Below, one piece after another: positions 1 through 9,372 of a DNA stretch of 64,000 nucleotides (the first letter of the stretch is position 1; each line of letters begins with the position of its first letter). Location: assembly GCA_963816795.1 (NCBI GenBank), contig CAWFLT010000003.1:277561-341560 (forward strand), given 5' to 3'. A model generated the notes under the pieces. The model worked only from the letters and a program-made list of their open reading frames with translations. It searched no databases and was not told where the DNA came from. The translations under genes were made by a program, and so were the position numbers. This DNA comes from CAWFLT01 sp963816795 (GTDB lineage: Bacteria; Acidobacteriota; Vicinamibacteria; Vicinamibacterales; SCN-69-37).

Positions 1-2
1 AG

Positions 3-668
3 GTCGACCTGATGGCCGCCGAGCGGGTCCCCCTGAACGTCGTCCTTGCCCTGGACATGAGTGGCAGCGTGACCGGTGAGCGGCTGGCGCACCTGCGCGC
101 CGCGGCGAAGCTGGTGGTCGATGCCCTCCTGCCCGGCGAGAAGGTCGGGCTGATTCTCTTCAATGCGGGCGTCGGCGTGCAGACGCCGCTGACGACGGAT
201 TTCACCCTCGTGCGCAGGGCGCTCGACGCGCCGTCGAACGGCGGCGACACCGCGCTGGTGGATGCCAGCTACGCCGCCATGACGTTGAGCGAATCGGACA
301 GCGGGCGCGCGCTGGCCATCGTCTTCAGCGACGGCGCCGACACGGCCAGTTTTCTGAGTGGCGCCTCCGTCGTCACGACGGCCCGGCGCAGCAACGCCGT
401 CATCTACGCGGCATCGGCCGGGGGCACGGGGCGATCGACCTTCCTGCGCGACCTGTGCGAGACAACGGGCGGACGCCTTTTGAATGTGCGATCGACGAGC
501 GGCCTCGGCGAGGCCTTCGTCAGCATTCTCGAGGAATTCCGTCAGCGCTACCTGATCAGCTTCACGCCCCGCGGCGTCCCACCGGGCGGCTGGCACGATC
601 TCACCGTCCGCGTTAAAAACCGGCGAAATGCGGAAGTGAAGGCGCGACGGGGGTATTTCGGGAAGTAG
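3..668 (+). CDS. VWA-domain protein, acidobacterial type (5' partial)
   Basis: The frame is open to the left edge of the window, so the N-terminus is missing and the first ATG at 12 need not be the start. The visible 220 residues form a von Willebrand factor A domain: the MIDAS motif DMSGS occurs about 15 residues after that ATG, followed by the alternating hydrophobic strands and helices of the fold. The C-terminal part (RQRYLISF, then RRGYFGK at the very end) is typical of the VWFA-related proteins that are abundant in Acidobacteriota, most of them exported. It probably binds a protein ligand through a divalent metal; no substrate can be named. It converges on the PVC-type haem protein gene, and the 158-base gap holds a periodic-arm palindrome. 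Confidence 0.85.
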   Translation, partial: VDLMAAERVPLNVVLALDMSGSVTGERLAHLRAAAKLVVDALLPGEKVGLILFNAGVGVQTPLTTDFTLVRRALDAPSNGGDTALVDASYAAMTLSESDSGRALAIVFSDGADTASFLSGASVVTTARRSNAVIYAASAGGTGRSTFLRDLCETTGGRLLNVRSTSGLGEAFVSILEEFRQRYLISFTPRGVPPGGWHDLTVRVKNRRNAEVKARRGYFGK

Positions 669-705
669 ATCTCGCGATGCAACACCGCACAGATCTCCGG
701 ATATA

Positions 706-806
706 ACACGGGGGCCACGGAGAAGGCACGGGGGACACGGGGATCAGAAGGGTTAACCCTTTTGACTCCGTGGTCTCCGTGCCCATCTCCGTGTGCCCCG
801 TGTGAG
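706..806. repeat. Periodic-arm palindrome, family A copy 1
   Basis: The left arm (706-745) and right arm (764-806) are inverted with respect to each other. Each arm consists of degenerate direct repeats of a CACGGGG/CACGGAG word about 10-12 bases apart. The centre is the perfect palindrome AAGGGTTAACCCTT at 748-761. Copies with the same centre are at 22219-22320 and 40600-40707. All three lie between convergent gene ends, so a bidirectional terminator or REP-like role is possible. The function is inference. Confidence 0.8.
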
Positions 807-826
807 ATGCCTGCGATCTTGTGGAA

Positions 827-3800
827 TTATTTGGTCGTTGCGAGAAATGCCAGCAGCGACGACAGCTCGTTCAGCGTCAGTCCGTCCACCAGGCCCTGCG
901 GCATCATCGAGCCTTCGCGCACGCCGCGGTTGGCGATGATGGCCTTTCGCAGCGTCGTCTCGACACCGGCGACGTCGCGCATCACGACCTCGGTCGGCGA
1001 CTCGCGAATGACGAACCCCTCGAGCTTGCGGTTGTCGGTCGTCTCGAACCAGTTCGTCGCGAAGCCCTGGGCGACCTTCGCAGACGGTCGCAGGATCGAC
1101 TCGAGGAGCTCGGCGCGGTTGTAGCGCGTCGTGACCCCGCCGAGAAATGGGCCCTTCTCCGGTTCACCCGCTGCGGTCGAGTGGCAGGTCGCGCAGGCCT
1201 GGCGCGTGAACAGTGTTCGGCCGGCGGCGGCGTCGCCGGTCAGGGGCGCCAGTCTCTCCGCGAGTTGCTCGAACGGCACGCTCGACACGAGCGCCGTGCC
1301 CGCGGCCGATGGTGCGGCGCCACCGGCAGCCGCCGCCGCTGGTGCGGTGGTCTCCGCCCGCGCGCGCGTGGCCGCGTAGGCCGCCGCATCGCGAATCTCG
1401 GGCGTCGACGATGTCGTGAAGGTCTGGATACGATCGCGGTAGCCGGCCGCTTCGGTCGCACCGATTGCGCGCAGGAGGCTCGCCACGCCGGGCCCGGTCC
1501 AAGCGGCCTCGATGGCTGCGCGAGCTTCCGTTCGCGCCGCTTCAATCGCGGCCGGATTCGCACCGCCACGGCCTCGTCCGCCCCCGCCTCCGCCACCGCC
1601 CCGCGCCCCGCCTCCGCGCGCGCCCGCGGCCGGCTCGGTCGCGAGTTGGATCAGTACGGCGTAAGCGAGCACCTGGTGCCCCCGGTCGCCACTCGTCGAC
1701 ATGGAGCGGAAGGTCGCGACGTTCGTCGCGTGTGCCGGAAGCGCCACGAACTGCCGCCACGCGGTCTCCAGATTCTCGTCGAGCCCCGGGCCCACCGTCA
1801 CCGACGCGAACGCGTCAATCGCGCGAGTGAGCGCGTCGGGTCCGCTCGACGCCGCCGCGCCGAGCGGGCGCAGGGCGGCCGCGCGGACGGCGGGTGTCGC
1901 TGTTGTATCGAGAGCGGCCGCCTTCAGGATCTCGGCGCCTTGTGGCGTCGGCGTCCCGGCGGCTGCGATGATGTTGACGATCGCGGCGCGGTACGCCGGC
2001 TGCGATTTCGCGATGCGATCGAGGACCGGCGCTCGCACTGCATCGACTTCGAGCCGAACGCGGCCGAACATGGCGTCGGCCACGGCAGGTAACGACGCAT
2101 CGCGCGCGGCCGCCATCGCGGCGAGCAGCTCTCCGGCGCCCACTGGCAGGACGCGGTTGCGCTCGAGATCGGCGGCGAACTTGGCGGCGTCGAACGGACC
2201 CGTCGTGACTGAGGCGGGCTGCAACAGCGCGGCCCGCAGCACACCGCGGATTCGGGCGCTCTCTTCCCACGCCGCCGGATCGTAGTACGGCCCCGTCGTA
2301 TCCGGCCGAGTCCCCCACCATTCCGGCAGGGTCCCGCGCCACACTCCGTCGCGATAGTGCAGCCGCGCCAGCGCCTGGAGGATGCCGCTGCGAAGCTCGG
2401 GCGTGCGCGCTTCCGCCAGCGACGCGATCAGTCCAGTCACCGCCGGCGCGCCGTGCGACATCTGCAGGACGCGCAGCGCGCCGTCGGCCACTGGCGCAGG
2501 GGCCGACGCGAGGGCCGTCAGCGAGGCATCCACCGCCGACAGCGTCACCAGCGCGTCGATCGTCACGTTCGAGACGACGACGTCGGGGCTCGCGGTGAGC
2601 GGGAGCATGGCCTTGGCTGCGTCCACCGCGCCGAGCCGCTTCAGCCCGGTGGCGGCCTGCAGCTGCACGCGCGGGTCCGGATCGGACAGCGCTTGCAGGA
2701 ACAGCGCCTTGGGGACGTTGGCGAGCTCGCTCCGGCGGTCCGTCAGCGCGCGGAGCGCTTGCGGCCGCAGCGCCGGATCGCCAGCGGCTTTGGCGAGGGC
2801 CGGGTGCGCGTCGGTCCCCGCCAACTGCTTCAGCGTGTATATCGCCGCGATCCGGCCGGCGACGGAACCCGAGGTAGCGGCGATCCGCGATTCGAGCAGT
2901 TTGATGCGTTCGGCCGAACGTCCGCGGCGGAGCAATGCCTGCTGCGCAAACCGCCGGTGCGTCTGGTTGTTCGATACGACCAGGTCCACCAGCTGGGTAT
3001 CGGTGGCGGCCGTCACGTTGGGAGCGGGCGGCGGCGTCGCTCCGGCCGCGCTGACGCGCGCCAGATAGCCGATCTGTTCGCCTTGATAGCGGAACTGTCC
3101 ACCGCGCCAGCTCGCCACGTAAAGGCGCGAGCGGCCGTCGACCGCCATGTCGGTCGGACGGGCGGAGGTCAGAAACGGTTCCTGACCGACCGTGAACGTC
3201 GCGCCCTTCGGCGTGAGCGGATGACGATAGATCGCATTCCGGCCCCAATCGACCGAGTACAGCGCGTCGCCGTAGGGCGCCGGCAGGCCGGGATCCTGGA
3301 CGTACAACATGCCGGTGCCGGAACCCGTGCCGTAGTCGGCGATCGGCGGGATCACCTCGTTGGTGAAGTTCCGGAAGAGCGACGGATAGCCGTACCGGGC
3401 TCCCTCGACGAAGTGATAGAGCCGGATGTCGAAGCCGCCACCGTCGTTGGTGTTGCCGCGCGCGAACAGGTTCATCGACGGATCGATCGCCACGTCGTAG
3501 TCGTTGCGCGTGCCGCGCGAGTAGATTTCGAGCTCGGTCCCGTCCGGGCGGACACGCACGTTGCCGCCGCCGCGCATCTGGATTTCCTGGCCGTCGCTCC
3601 CGACCGCCTTGACGGCGCCGTAGTCGCCCACCGCGACGTAGAGCCAGCCGTCGATCCCGGCTTCGATGCCGTTGGTCGTGTGATCCGCGCCTCGAAAGTC
3701 GAGACCGAACCCGAGCCCGCGCACCAGCGTCCGCCGGTCTTCGGCGATGCCATCGCCGTTCGTGTCCCGCAACGCCGTCACAAAGGGCGGATGCGACACG

Positions 3801-4231
3801 TAGAGAGTGTCGCCATCGAACACCGCGCCGCGCGGGCTGTCGAGGGTGGCGAAGACGGTGTACTCGTCGGCCTGCCCGTCGTCGTTGTTGTCCACCAGGC
3901 GCAGAATGCTGCCCATGCCCGGATCGGCCTGCAACGAGCTGTTGCGATCGACGCAGACGAAGACGACACCTTCAAGGCTCGCGGTCACGCAGGCCGGATA
4001 GTTGAGGATCGGCGGCGTCGCGAAGGCCGTGGCTTGAAGGCCGGCCGGCACCTTGATATCTGCCAGCACTTCCGCGGCGGCGGTCGCGTTGACCGACACG
4101 CTGCCACGCGGCGCGAGCGCCGGCACCTCAGGCCGCGGCGGCGCCGCCGGAGGCGCCTGCTGCTGTGCCAACCCAACGGCTGCGGCAAGACTGATCAGGG
4201 AAAGAATGATGGGAACTCGTCGTTTGCTCAT
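827..4231 (-). CDS. Exported PVC-type haem-binding propeller protein with HEAT-like region and C-terminal cytochrome c
   Basis: The 1134-residue protein starts with a signal peptide (residues 1-22, hydrophobic core LSLISLAAAVGL). Residues about 55-400 form a glucose/sorbosone-dehydrogenase-like beta-propeller with repeated DNNDDG/DTNGDG calcium-type loops. Residues about 400-960 are a long alpha-helical HEAT-like region interrupted by a Gly/Arg-rich tract. The C-terminal cytochrome c domain has CATCH at 1013-1017 and a probable axial Met in EGSMMPQG near 1107. This order matches the PVC-type membrane-bound dehydrogenase family, thought to be periplasmic sugar or alcohol oxidases; the substrate is unknown. 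Downstream of its start codon (on the + strand map, 4232 onward) is a block of GC-rich repeats separating it from the TonB receptor gene upstream on the same strand. Confidence 0.88.
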   Translation of the reverse strand: MSKRRVPIILSLISLAAAVGLAQQQAPPAAPPRPEVPALAPRGSVSVNATAAAEVLADIKVPAGLQATAFATPPILNYPACVTASLEGVVFVCVDRNSSLQADPGMGSILRLVDNNDDGQADEYTVFATLDSPRGAVFDGDTLYVSHPPFVTALRDTNGDGIAEDRRTLVRGLGFGLDFRGADHTTNGIEAGIDGWLYVAVGDYGAVKAVGSDGQEIQMRGGGNVRVRPDGTELEIYSRGTRNDYDVAIDPSMNLFARGNTNDGGGFDIRLYHFVEGARYGYPSLFRNFTNEVIPPIADYGTGSGTGMLYVQDPGLPAPYGDALYSVDWGRNAIYRHPLTPKGATFTVGQEPFLTSARPTDMAVDGRSRLYVASWRGGQFRYQGEQIGYLARVSAAGATPPPAPNVTAATDTQLVDLVVSNNQTHRRFAQQALLRRGRSAERIKLLESRIAATSGSVAGRIAAIYTLKQLAGTDAHPALAKAAGDPALRPQALRALTDRRSELANVPKALFLQALSDPDPRVQLQAATGLKRLGAVDAAKAMLPLTASPDVVVSNVTIDALVTLSAVDASLTALASAPAPVADGALRVLQMSHGAPAVTGLIASLAEARTPELRSGILQALARLHYRDGVWRGTLPEWWGTRPDTTGPYYDPAAWEESARIRGVLRAALLQPASVTTGPFDAAKFAADLERNRVLPVGAGELLAAMAAARDASLPAVADAMFGRVRLEVDAVRAPVLDRIAKSQPAYRAAIVNIIAAAGTPTPQGAEILKAAALDTTATPAVRAAALRPLGAAASSGPDALTRAIDAFASVTVGPGLDENLETAWRQFVALPAHATNVATFRSMSTSGDRGHQVLAYAVLIQLATEPAAGARGGGARGGGGGGGGRGRGGANPAAIEAARTEARAAIEAAWTGPGVASLLRAIGATEAAGYRDRIQTFTTSSTPEIRDAAAYAATRARAETTAPAAAAAGGAAPSAAGTALVSSVPFEQLAERLAPLTGDAAAGRTLFTRQACATCHSTAAGEPEKGPFLGGVTTRYNRAELLESILRPSAKVAQGFATNWFETTDNRKLEGFVIRESPTEVVMRDVAGVETTLRKAIIANRGVREGSMMPQGLVDGLTLNELSSLLAFLATTK

Positions 4232-4249
4232 AGGACTGACTATTCATTA

Positions 4250-4493
4250 CTGGCGCGGCCCCCCGCGCCTCGGGCTCGCATCGCCCAGGCGGCGCGGGGT
4301 GTCTACAAAATTAGAGGCGCGGGGCCCCACCCCCGCGCCTCGGGCCCGCGCCGCCAAGGCGGCGCGGGGTGCTCTCTAACATTACTGGCGCGGGGCCCCA
4401 CCCCCCACGCCTCGGGCCCGCGCCGCCACAGGCGACGCGGGGTGTCTACTTTGTTTTTCTCCGTGATCTCTAGCCCTTCTCCGTGTCCTCGTT
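4250..4493 (-). repeat. Composite GC-rich intergenic repeat, family B copy 1 (three units)
   Basis: Three tandem units of about 65 bases each contain GGCGCGGGGCCCC, then CCCCGCGCCTCGGGCCCGCG and a closing GGCGCGGGGT. Each unit could fold into two GC hairpins, and units are joined by short AT-rich spacers ending in TTACTGG or TTAGAGG. On the minus strand the block begins with CACGGAGAA words directly after the TonB receptor stop. The same architecture occurs at 13218-13379, 32835-32985 and 33926-34149. Confidence 0.8.
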
Positions 4494-7400
4494 CTAGAAC
4501 GTGAATCGGATCTGCGCCTGGAACGCTCGCAGATCACGGGCGCCGGTCGCGACGCCGAATCCCGCGCCGCTTGGCCGCGAGAGCTCCGGACGTGGCGTGC
4601 CGTCGGCGTTGTACGGCAGGTTGGTGATCGTGTTCGGGTCCTGCAGGCTCACGAACTGCGCGGTGGTATTCCGGCCCGTCAGGACCACTTCGCTGAACGC
4701 GTTGAACATCTCGAGCCGCAGCTGGAGCTGGCGGCCGCCACCGAAGCGGATGTTCCGCGCGATCGCGAAGTCCCACACGTGATCCGGGCAGCTCCGCATG
4801 TAGTTCTGGCCGGACTCGAGCCCGGTGCTGTTGACCCCGGGGCCCTTGAACGCCGAGGTGTTGAACTGCCGGGTGTAGTCGCTCGAGCAGCCCTTGCCGG
4901 GATCCCCGTTGATCAGGATGCGGGCGCCGTAGTCCGGCGATCCGGTCATGATCTGGTTGTTGATGCCCGGGTAGCTGAAGCCCACGGTGTACGGGGACCC
5001 CGATCCGGCGGTGAAGACACCCGAGAGCTGCCAGTCATTGATGACGAGCCCGATCACCTTCATCGGCCGCGCCGTCGCGTCGGCACGTCCGGCAGATCCC
5101 ACACGAAGTTGCCCTTGACAGTGTGCGTGCGGTCGGCGCCGCGCGTGCCGTAGTTGGCGATGTCGTTTTCCGGCAAGAGGACGACTTCGCCCTCGCTGTC
5201 GAGGTTGTAGTAGGTCCCGCCGTTCAGACCGACGTCGCGGCTGAGCGTGTAGTTGAGCGTGAACTGGAGGCCGTCGCGGAACCGGCGGTTCCAGGACGTC
5301 TGCAGCGAGTGGAACGTGTTGTTGCCGTAGTTGGTCCGGCGGGTGATCCCGCCGTAGCCCTGATAGGGACGAAGGAAGTTCTGGTCGTAGGCGGCCGACC
5401 CGAGGGTGGCCGCGTTGAACACCTTCGTCGGGTCCTGGTTCTGCGGCAGGTACGCCGAGCCCAGCGGCACCGAGTTGATGTTGACGCTCAGCAACTGGTT
5501 GAAGTTGTAGTTGCCGACGTACTCGACGTCGATCGTCGACGCCCACGGCAACGCCATCTGCATCCCGAAGTTCCACTGGGTCGAGGTCGGAATCTTCGAG
5601 TTGAACTGGAAGATCGTCAGGCCCGACGGCGATTCGAGGAGCAGGGGGTTGTTGGCGAGGTCGTTGAACGTGTTGTTGGTGACCGTGATCGTCTGCACCG
5701 AGTGCGGGTTCACCGACTGGCCGAAGATCTGGTTGCCGTCGGTGCGGTCGTAGAAGATGCCGCCGCCGCCGCGCAGGATCAGCCGCTGGTTGCCGCTGAG
5801 GTCGTACGCAGCCGCCGAAGCGCGGCGCGAAGACGAGCGACGACCAACTGTAGTTCTCCTTCGGGTTGATGCCCGTGCCGGACGGGATGAGCCCGTTCTC
5901 GCGGTTGCCGACGTTCGGCACCATGCTGCCGACAGCAGTGTTGCTGCCCGGCCCGAGCACCTGTCCGGTGACCGGATTGAGCGCGCGCTGGTTGTTGCCC
6001 GTGCACGGCGGCACGGCGCCCGGCGCGCAGACGGGCCGATAGAGCACGGCCGCGTTGGCCGGATCGAACTCGGTCGTCAGGAACTGTGCGGCAAAGCCGT
6101 TGTCATCGTATTGCGGCGTCATGTGGACCACACGCAAGCCGTAGTCGAGCGTCAACCTCGAGTTCATCTTCCAGTTGTCCTGCAGGAAGAACTCGAGATT
6201 GCTGTAGAGGTACTTGCCCTCGACGTAGCGGCTCGCCTGCTGGTACTGATTGAAGATGCCAAGCGCGGCGTTCGCGAAGCCGAACGTCGTGTCGAGCGGG
6301 TTGGTCGCCGACTCGCCGAAGTTCACCGAACCGCGATAGTTCGTACTCGGATCCTGCGGCTTGTAGGCGTATTCGTAGAACACGCCGGCCTTGGCCGTGT
6401 GCCGGCCCATGACCCTGGTCGCGCTCACGTTGACGTTGTGGACGAGGTTGCGCGTGAAGCAGCAGCCTCGCGGCGTGATGCCCGGGTTGTTGCCGCCGCG
6501 ATTGCCGAACGAGAACGACGGCGGAATCTGGAACTCGCCATCGCGGAAGAACGGCGCCGCGTCCGGGCCGAGGCTCGTCAGCTTGCTGTAGGCGTAGAAG
6601 CTCGGTTCCAGGAACCCGGCGTTCGGGAACAGCATCGGGAACGCGGCCAGCCCAGGCGTGTTGTTGATGTTGCTCGCCGGGGTGATGGCGGTCGTCGCGA
6701 TGTCGTTCAGGAAGTACCCGTAGGAGGCTTCGAGAAACGTCGAGGAATTCACCGAGTAGTTGACCGTGGTCGAGAACTGGGACTGGAACGGCACCCAGTC
6801 GACCATGTCGTTGAACCCGTTGAACAACCCGTTGTTTCCGATGCCGAAGCGCCCTTGCGTGAACGGCCCGTTGGCCACCTTCGAGGCGTTCTGCCCGACC
6901 ATCTTGCCCGACAGGCGCAACGCCTCCGAGATCTGGTAGTCGACGCGATAGGTTTCCTGACGCTGCTTCTGCTTGACCACGCTCGCGATGTTGATCGCGT
7001 TGAAGGTGTTCGTCTCCTGCCCTGTCGTGGTGGGCATCGGATAGAAGTTGAGCACGGCCAACCCGAGCTGATTCAGGCGGCCGGCGGGAATCTTGCCGAG
7101 CACACCGCCATCCTGGAAGCAGCCGGACGTATTCGCGGTGGTGCACGGCAGGTTCAGCGAGGCGTCGCGAATCAGGTTGTAGACGTTCCCGTTGTTGTCG
7201 CGCGAGGCTGAGAAGTCGCCCGCGCGCTCGGCGGGCGTCGGCACGCGGAAGCGCGCGATGCTGCCAGACGTCTCACGCGGACGCCACTCCTGCGCGAAGA
7301 AGAAGAACAGCTTGTTGCTGCCGCCGGGCTTGCCGATCGGGCCGCCGAGCGTATAACCGATGTCGGACTCCTTGACGACATTGGTACTCTTGGGATTCCC

Positions 7401-8207
7401 GTTCTGCTTGTTAACCCAGCTGTTCGAGTTCCAGTCGGAGTTGCGGATGATGTCGTAGGCGCCACCGCGGAACCGGTTGGTGCCGCTCTTGGTGACGGCC
7501 GCGATCTGCATGCCGCTCGCCCGCCCGTATTCGGCCTGGAAGCTGCCGGTCAGGACCTTCACTTCGGCGATCGCATCGACGTTCATCGTCAACTGAATGG
7601 TGTTGCTGCCGGTGTCGGTAATCCCGATGCCGTCCATCAGGAAGTTCGTGCTGCCGCCGCCGCCGAGCCGGCCGATGTTGGTGTTGTTGTCGTTGCGGCC
7701 GCCCATGCCCGGCGCGAACAGCGCGACGTTGAAGAAGCTGCGGCTCTGCAGCGGCAGGTTCTCGACCGCTTCGGTCGTGACCGTGAACGATCGCTCACCG
7801 CTGTGGGCCTGAATCGTCGGCGACTCGGCCGTGACGTTGACCGTTTCCGTCTGGCCACCGACTTCGAGGGTGATCGAGGGGACACCGACTCGGTCCCCTG
7901 GGCTGACGGCAATCCCGGGCCGCCGCCAGGTCTTGAAGCCCGTCATCGTGACTTCAAGGGTGTAGGTATCAGGTGTAATGTTCGGAAACACGAAGTCGCC
8001 ACTCGTGCTCGACACGACGGGCGCGGACTTGGTGTTGCGGCTTTCACTGATGAGCACCAGGGTCGCGCCGGGTATGACGCCGCCCTGACCGTCCTTCACA
8101 TTGCCGTAGACCTGCGCCGACGTGACTTGCGCCGACGCGGGAGGTGCCGCGCACAGATGGACGCACAGCGCCATCGTCGCCGCCCCGATTGCCTTCCTCA
8201 CGTTCAT
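4494..8207 (-). CDS. TonB-dependent receptor 1, Oar-like, with two compensating frameshifts
   Basis: This is an outer-membrane receptor of about 1237 residues. It has a signal peptide (residues 1-26, ending PASA), a carboxypeptidase-regulatory-like domain (about 30-110, GNVKDGQGGVIPGATL), a plug domain (about 120-270) and a 22-strand-type barrel that ends in a C-terminal aromatic residue (IRFTF). Homology to the Oar family is clear throughout, except that the frame changes near 5822 (one base gained) and returns near 5068 (one base lost). The true middle segment lies in the other frame between these points, for example GQSVNPHSVQTITV. A good ribosome site (AGGGGG) precedes ATG 8207. It is divergent from the TPR-like gene across a 184-base promoter gap. 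Substrate is unknown; such receptors commonly import glycans or peptides. Confidence 0.88.
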   Translation of the reverse strand: MNVRKAIGAATMALCVHLCAAPPASAQVTSAQVYGNVKDGQGGVIPGATLVLISESRNTKSAPVVSSTSGDFVFPNITPDTYTLEVTMTGFKTWRRPGIAVSPGDRVGVPSITLEVGGQTETVNVTAESPTIQAHSGERSFTVTTEAVENLPLQSRSFFNVALFAPGMGGRNDNNTNIGRLGGGGSTNFLMDGIGITDTGSNTIQLTMNVDAIAEVKVLTGSFQAEYGRASGMQIAAVTKSGTNRFRGGAYDIIRNSDWNSNSWVNKQNGNPKSTNVVKESDIGYTLGGPIGKPGGSNKLFFFFAQEWRPRETSGSIARFRVPTPAERAGDFSASRDNNGNVYNLIRDASLNLPCTTANTSGCFQDGGVLGKIPAGRLNQLGLAVLNFYPMPTTTGQETNTFNAINIASVVKQKQRQETYRVDYQISEALRLSGKMVGQNASKVANGPFTQGRFGIGNNGLFNGFNDMVDWVPFQSQFSTTVNYSVNSSTFLEASYGYFLNDIATTAITPASNINNTPGLAAFPMLFPNAGFLEPSFYAYSKLTSLGPDAAPFFRDGEFQIPPSFSFGNRGGNNPGITPRGCCFTRNLVHNVNVSATRVMGRHTAKAGVFYEYAYKPQDPSTNYRGSVNFGESATNPLDTTFGFANAALGIFNQYQQASRYVEGKYLYSNLEFFLQDNWKMNSRLTLDYGLRVVHMTPQYDDNGFAAQFLTTEFDPANAAVLYRPVCAPGAVPPCTGNNQRALNPVTGQVLGPGSNTAVGSMVPNVGNRENGLIPSGTGINPKENYSWSSLVFAPRFGGCVRPQRQPAADPARRRRHLLRPHRRQPDLRPVGEPALGADDHGHQQHVQRPRQQPPAPRIAVGPDDLPVQLEDSDLDPVELRDADGVAVGVDDRRRVRRQLQLQPVAERQHQLGAAGLGVPAAEPGPDEGVQRGHPRVGRLRPELPSSLSGLRRDHPPDQLRQQHVPLAADVLEPPVPRRPPVHAQLHAQPRRRSERRDLLQPRQRGRSRPLAGKRHRQLRHARRRPHAHCQGQLRVGSAGRADATARPMKVIGLVINDWQLSGVFTAGSGSPYTVGFSYPGINNQIMTGSPDYGARILINGDPGKGCSSDYTRQFNTSAFKGPGVNSTGLESGQNYMRSCPDHVWDFAIARNIRFGGGRQLQLRLEMFNAFSEVVLTGRNTTAQFVSLQDPNTITNLPYNADGTPRPELSRPSGAGFGVATGARDLRAFQAQIRFTF

Positions 8208-8391
8208 AGGTCCCCCTGCAATAACCGCCGCTGTCCCAGTGCCCCAGACGGGACCGGACGGCAGACTGGAAGCGGTGCCAGACGGAGCCTACGTCCAGCG
8301 GCCGGCATTGTCCAGCCGGTTTCGGTTCAGTTTCTCGCCAGGCGAAACGTGTATTCCGCGGTGCGACACCGCCGATGGGGGACAATGGATC

Positions 8392-9198
8392 ATGGGACGT
8401 CAACCGGTCGCCGCTCTGAGCCTGATCGCCGCGCTGACCGTGACCTGGACACCGGGTGCGGCGCAGGCCCCGGAGCCGGCCAGCCTCGAATCGGCCCAGC
8501 GAGCGTTCTATAGCGGACAGTACGAGCAGGCCGCCGCCACGACCCTCGCCATTCGCACCGCCGATCCGTCGAGCCTCGCCGCCTACGAGCTGCGCTCGTC
8601 CGCGCTCCACTTCCAGGTCAGACGCCTGATGGGCCACGGCACCGACCGCGACCGTGCGTTCAAGGACTGTGCGGCGTGTCCGGCGTTGCTCGCCGAGTTC
8701 CAGACGGAGATTGCCCAGGGCCAGGCGGCCGCGCGCGCACAACTGGCGGCGAACGAGGACGATGACAACGCGCGCTTCTTTCTCGGGAAGATCGATCTCA
8801 ACTATGTGTGGATGCAACTCGCGACCCTCGGCAACCGGACCGGCTGGGATCCGTACTGGGAGGCGCGCAAGGCGATGGACCTGATCATCAAGCGCCAGCC
8901 CACACACACGCGGGCCCGCGTGGCACGGGCCTGGATCGACTACATCGTCGACACGCGCGTGAACTGGGGCTTCCGCTGGGTGCTGGGCGGTGGCAACAAG
9001 AAACGCGCGTTGGCCTGGATGCGGGCCGCGGCCATGGAGGACACTGACGTCATCTCGCGCACCGAGGCGCGGTTCGCGCTGTGGGACATGCTGGTGCGTG
9101 AAAAGCAGTTTCAGGAAGCGGCCACGATCGCACGCGGGCTGGCGACGGAATACCCAGAGAACAAGGAGCTCGTGCTCTTCCTCAAGGCGCACAAGTAG
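8392..9198 (+). CDS. Exported TPR-like protein
   Basis: The 268-residue protein has an N-terminal signal peptide (residues 1-23, ending GAAQA). The rest is almost wholly helical, with TPR-like pairs such as AQRAFYSGQYEQAA near residue 35 and EARFALWDMLVREKQFQEAA near the C-terminus. An upstream in-frame start at 8122 is possible, but it would put 90 unrelated residues before the signal peptide and overlap the divergent TonB receptor gene, so ATG 8392 was chosen. It probably serves as a periplasmic scaffold or measures bulk substrate load for the neighbouring receptors. That role is inference, and no enzymatic motif was seen. Confidence 0.75.
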   Translation: MGRQPVAALSLIAALTVTWTPGAAQAPEPASLESAQRAFYSGQYEQAAATTLAIRTADPSSLAAYELRSSALHFQVRRLMGHGTDRDRAFKDCAACPALLAEFQTEIAQGQAAARAQLAANEDDDNARFFLGKIDLNYVWMQLATLGNRTGWDPYWEARKAMDLIIKRQPTHTRARVARAWIDYIVDTRVNWGFRWVLGGGNKKRALAWMRAAAMEDTDVISRTEARFALWDMLVREKQFQEAATIARGLATEYPENKELVLFLKAHK

Positions 9199-9372
9199 CG
9201 TCGAATTCGACCCGCGCCGCGCCCGCATCAGAAGTAATCAACTCATTAGCCGGATCACGCTCGTCACATGGCGGTTGCACGGTCGCGCGCGCGCGTTCTA
9301 GCATGCGTGAATGGGGATGGAAGCGATTCCAGATCCGGACAGATCGTTCATCGGAACAAGGGAGTCGGAACA

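Noticed and set aside
821..4504. Long plus-strand open frames of 423 and 715 codons
   Set aside because: They are antisense to the PVC-type haem protein gene, whose signal peptide, propeller and CATCH motif are clear. The composition is that of shadow frames.
5757..7211. 484-codon plus-strand open frame
   Set aside because: It is antisense to the TonB receptor 1 gene and has only Arg/Val-rich shadow sequence.
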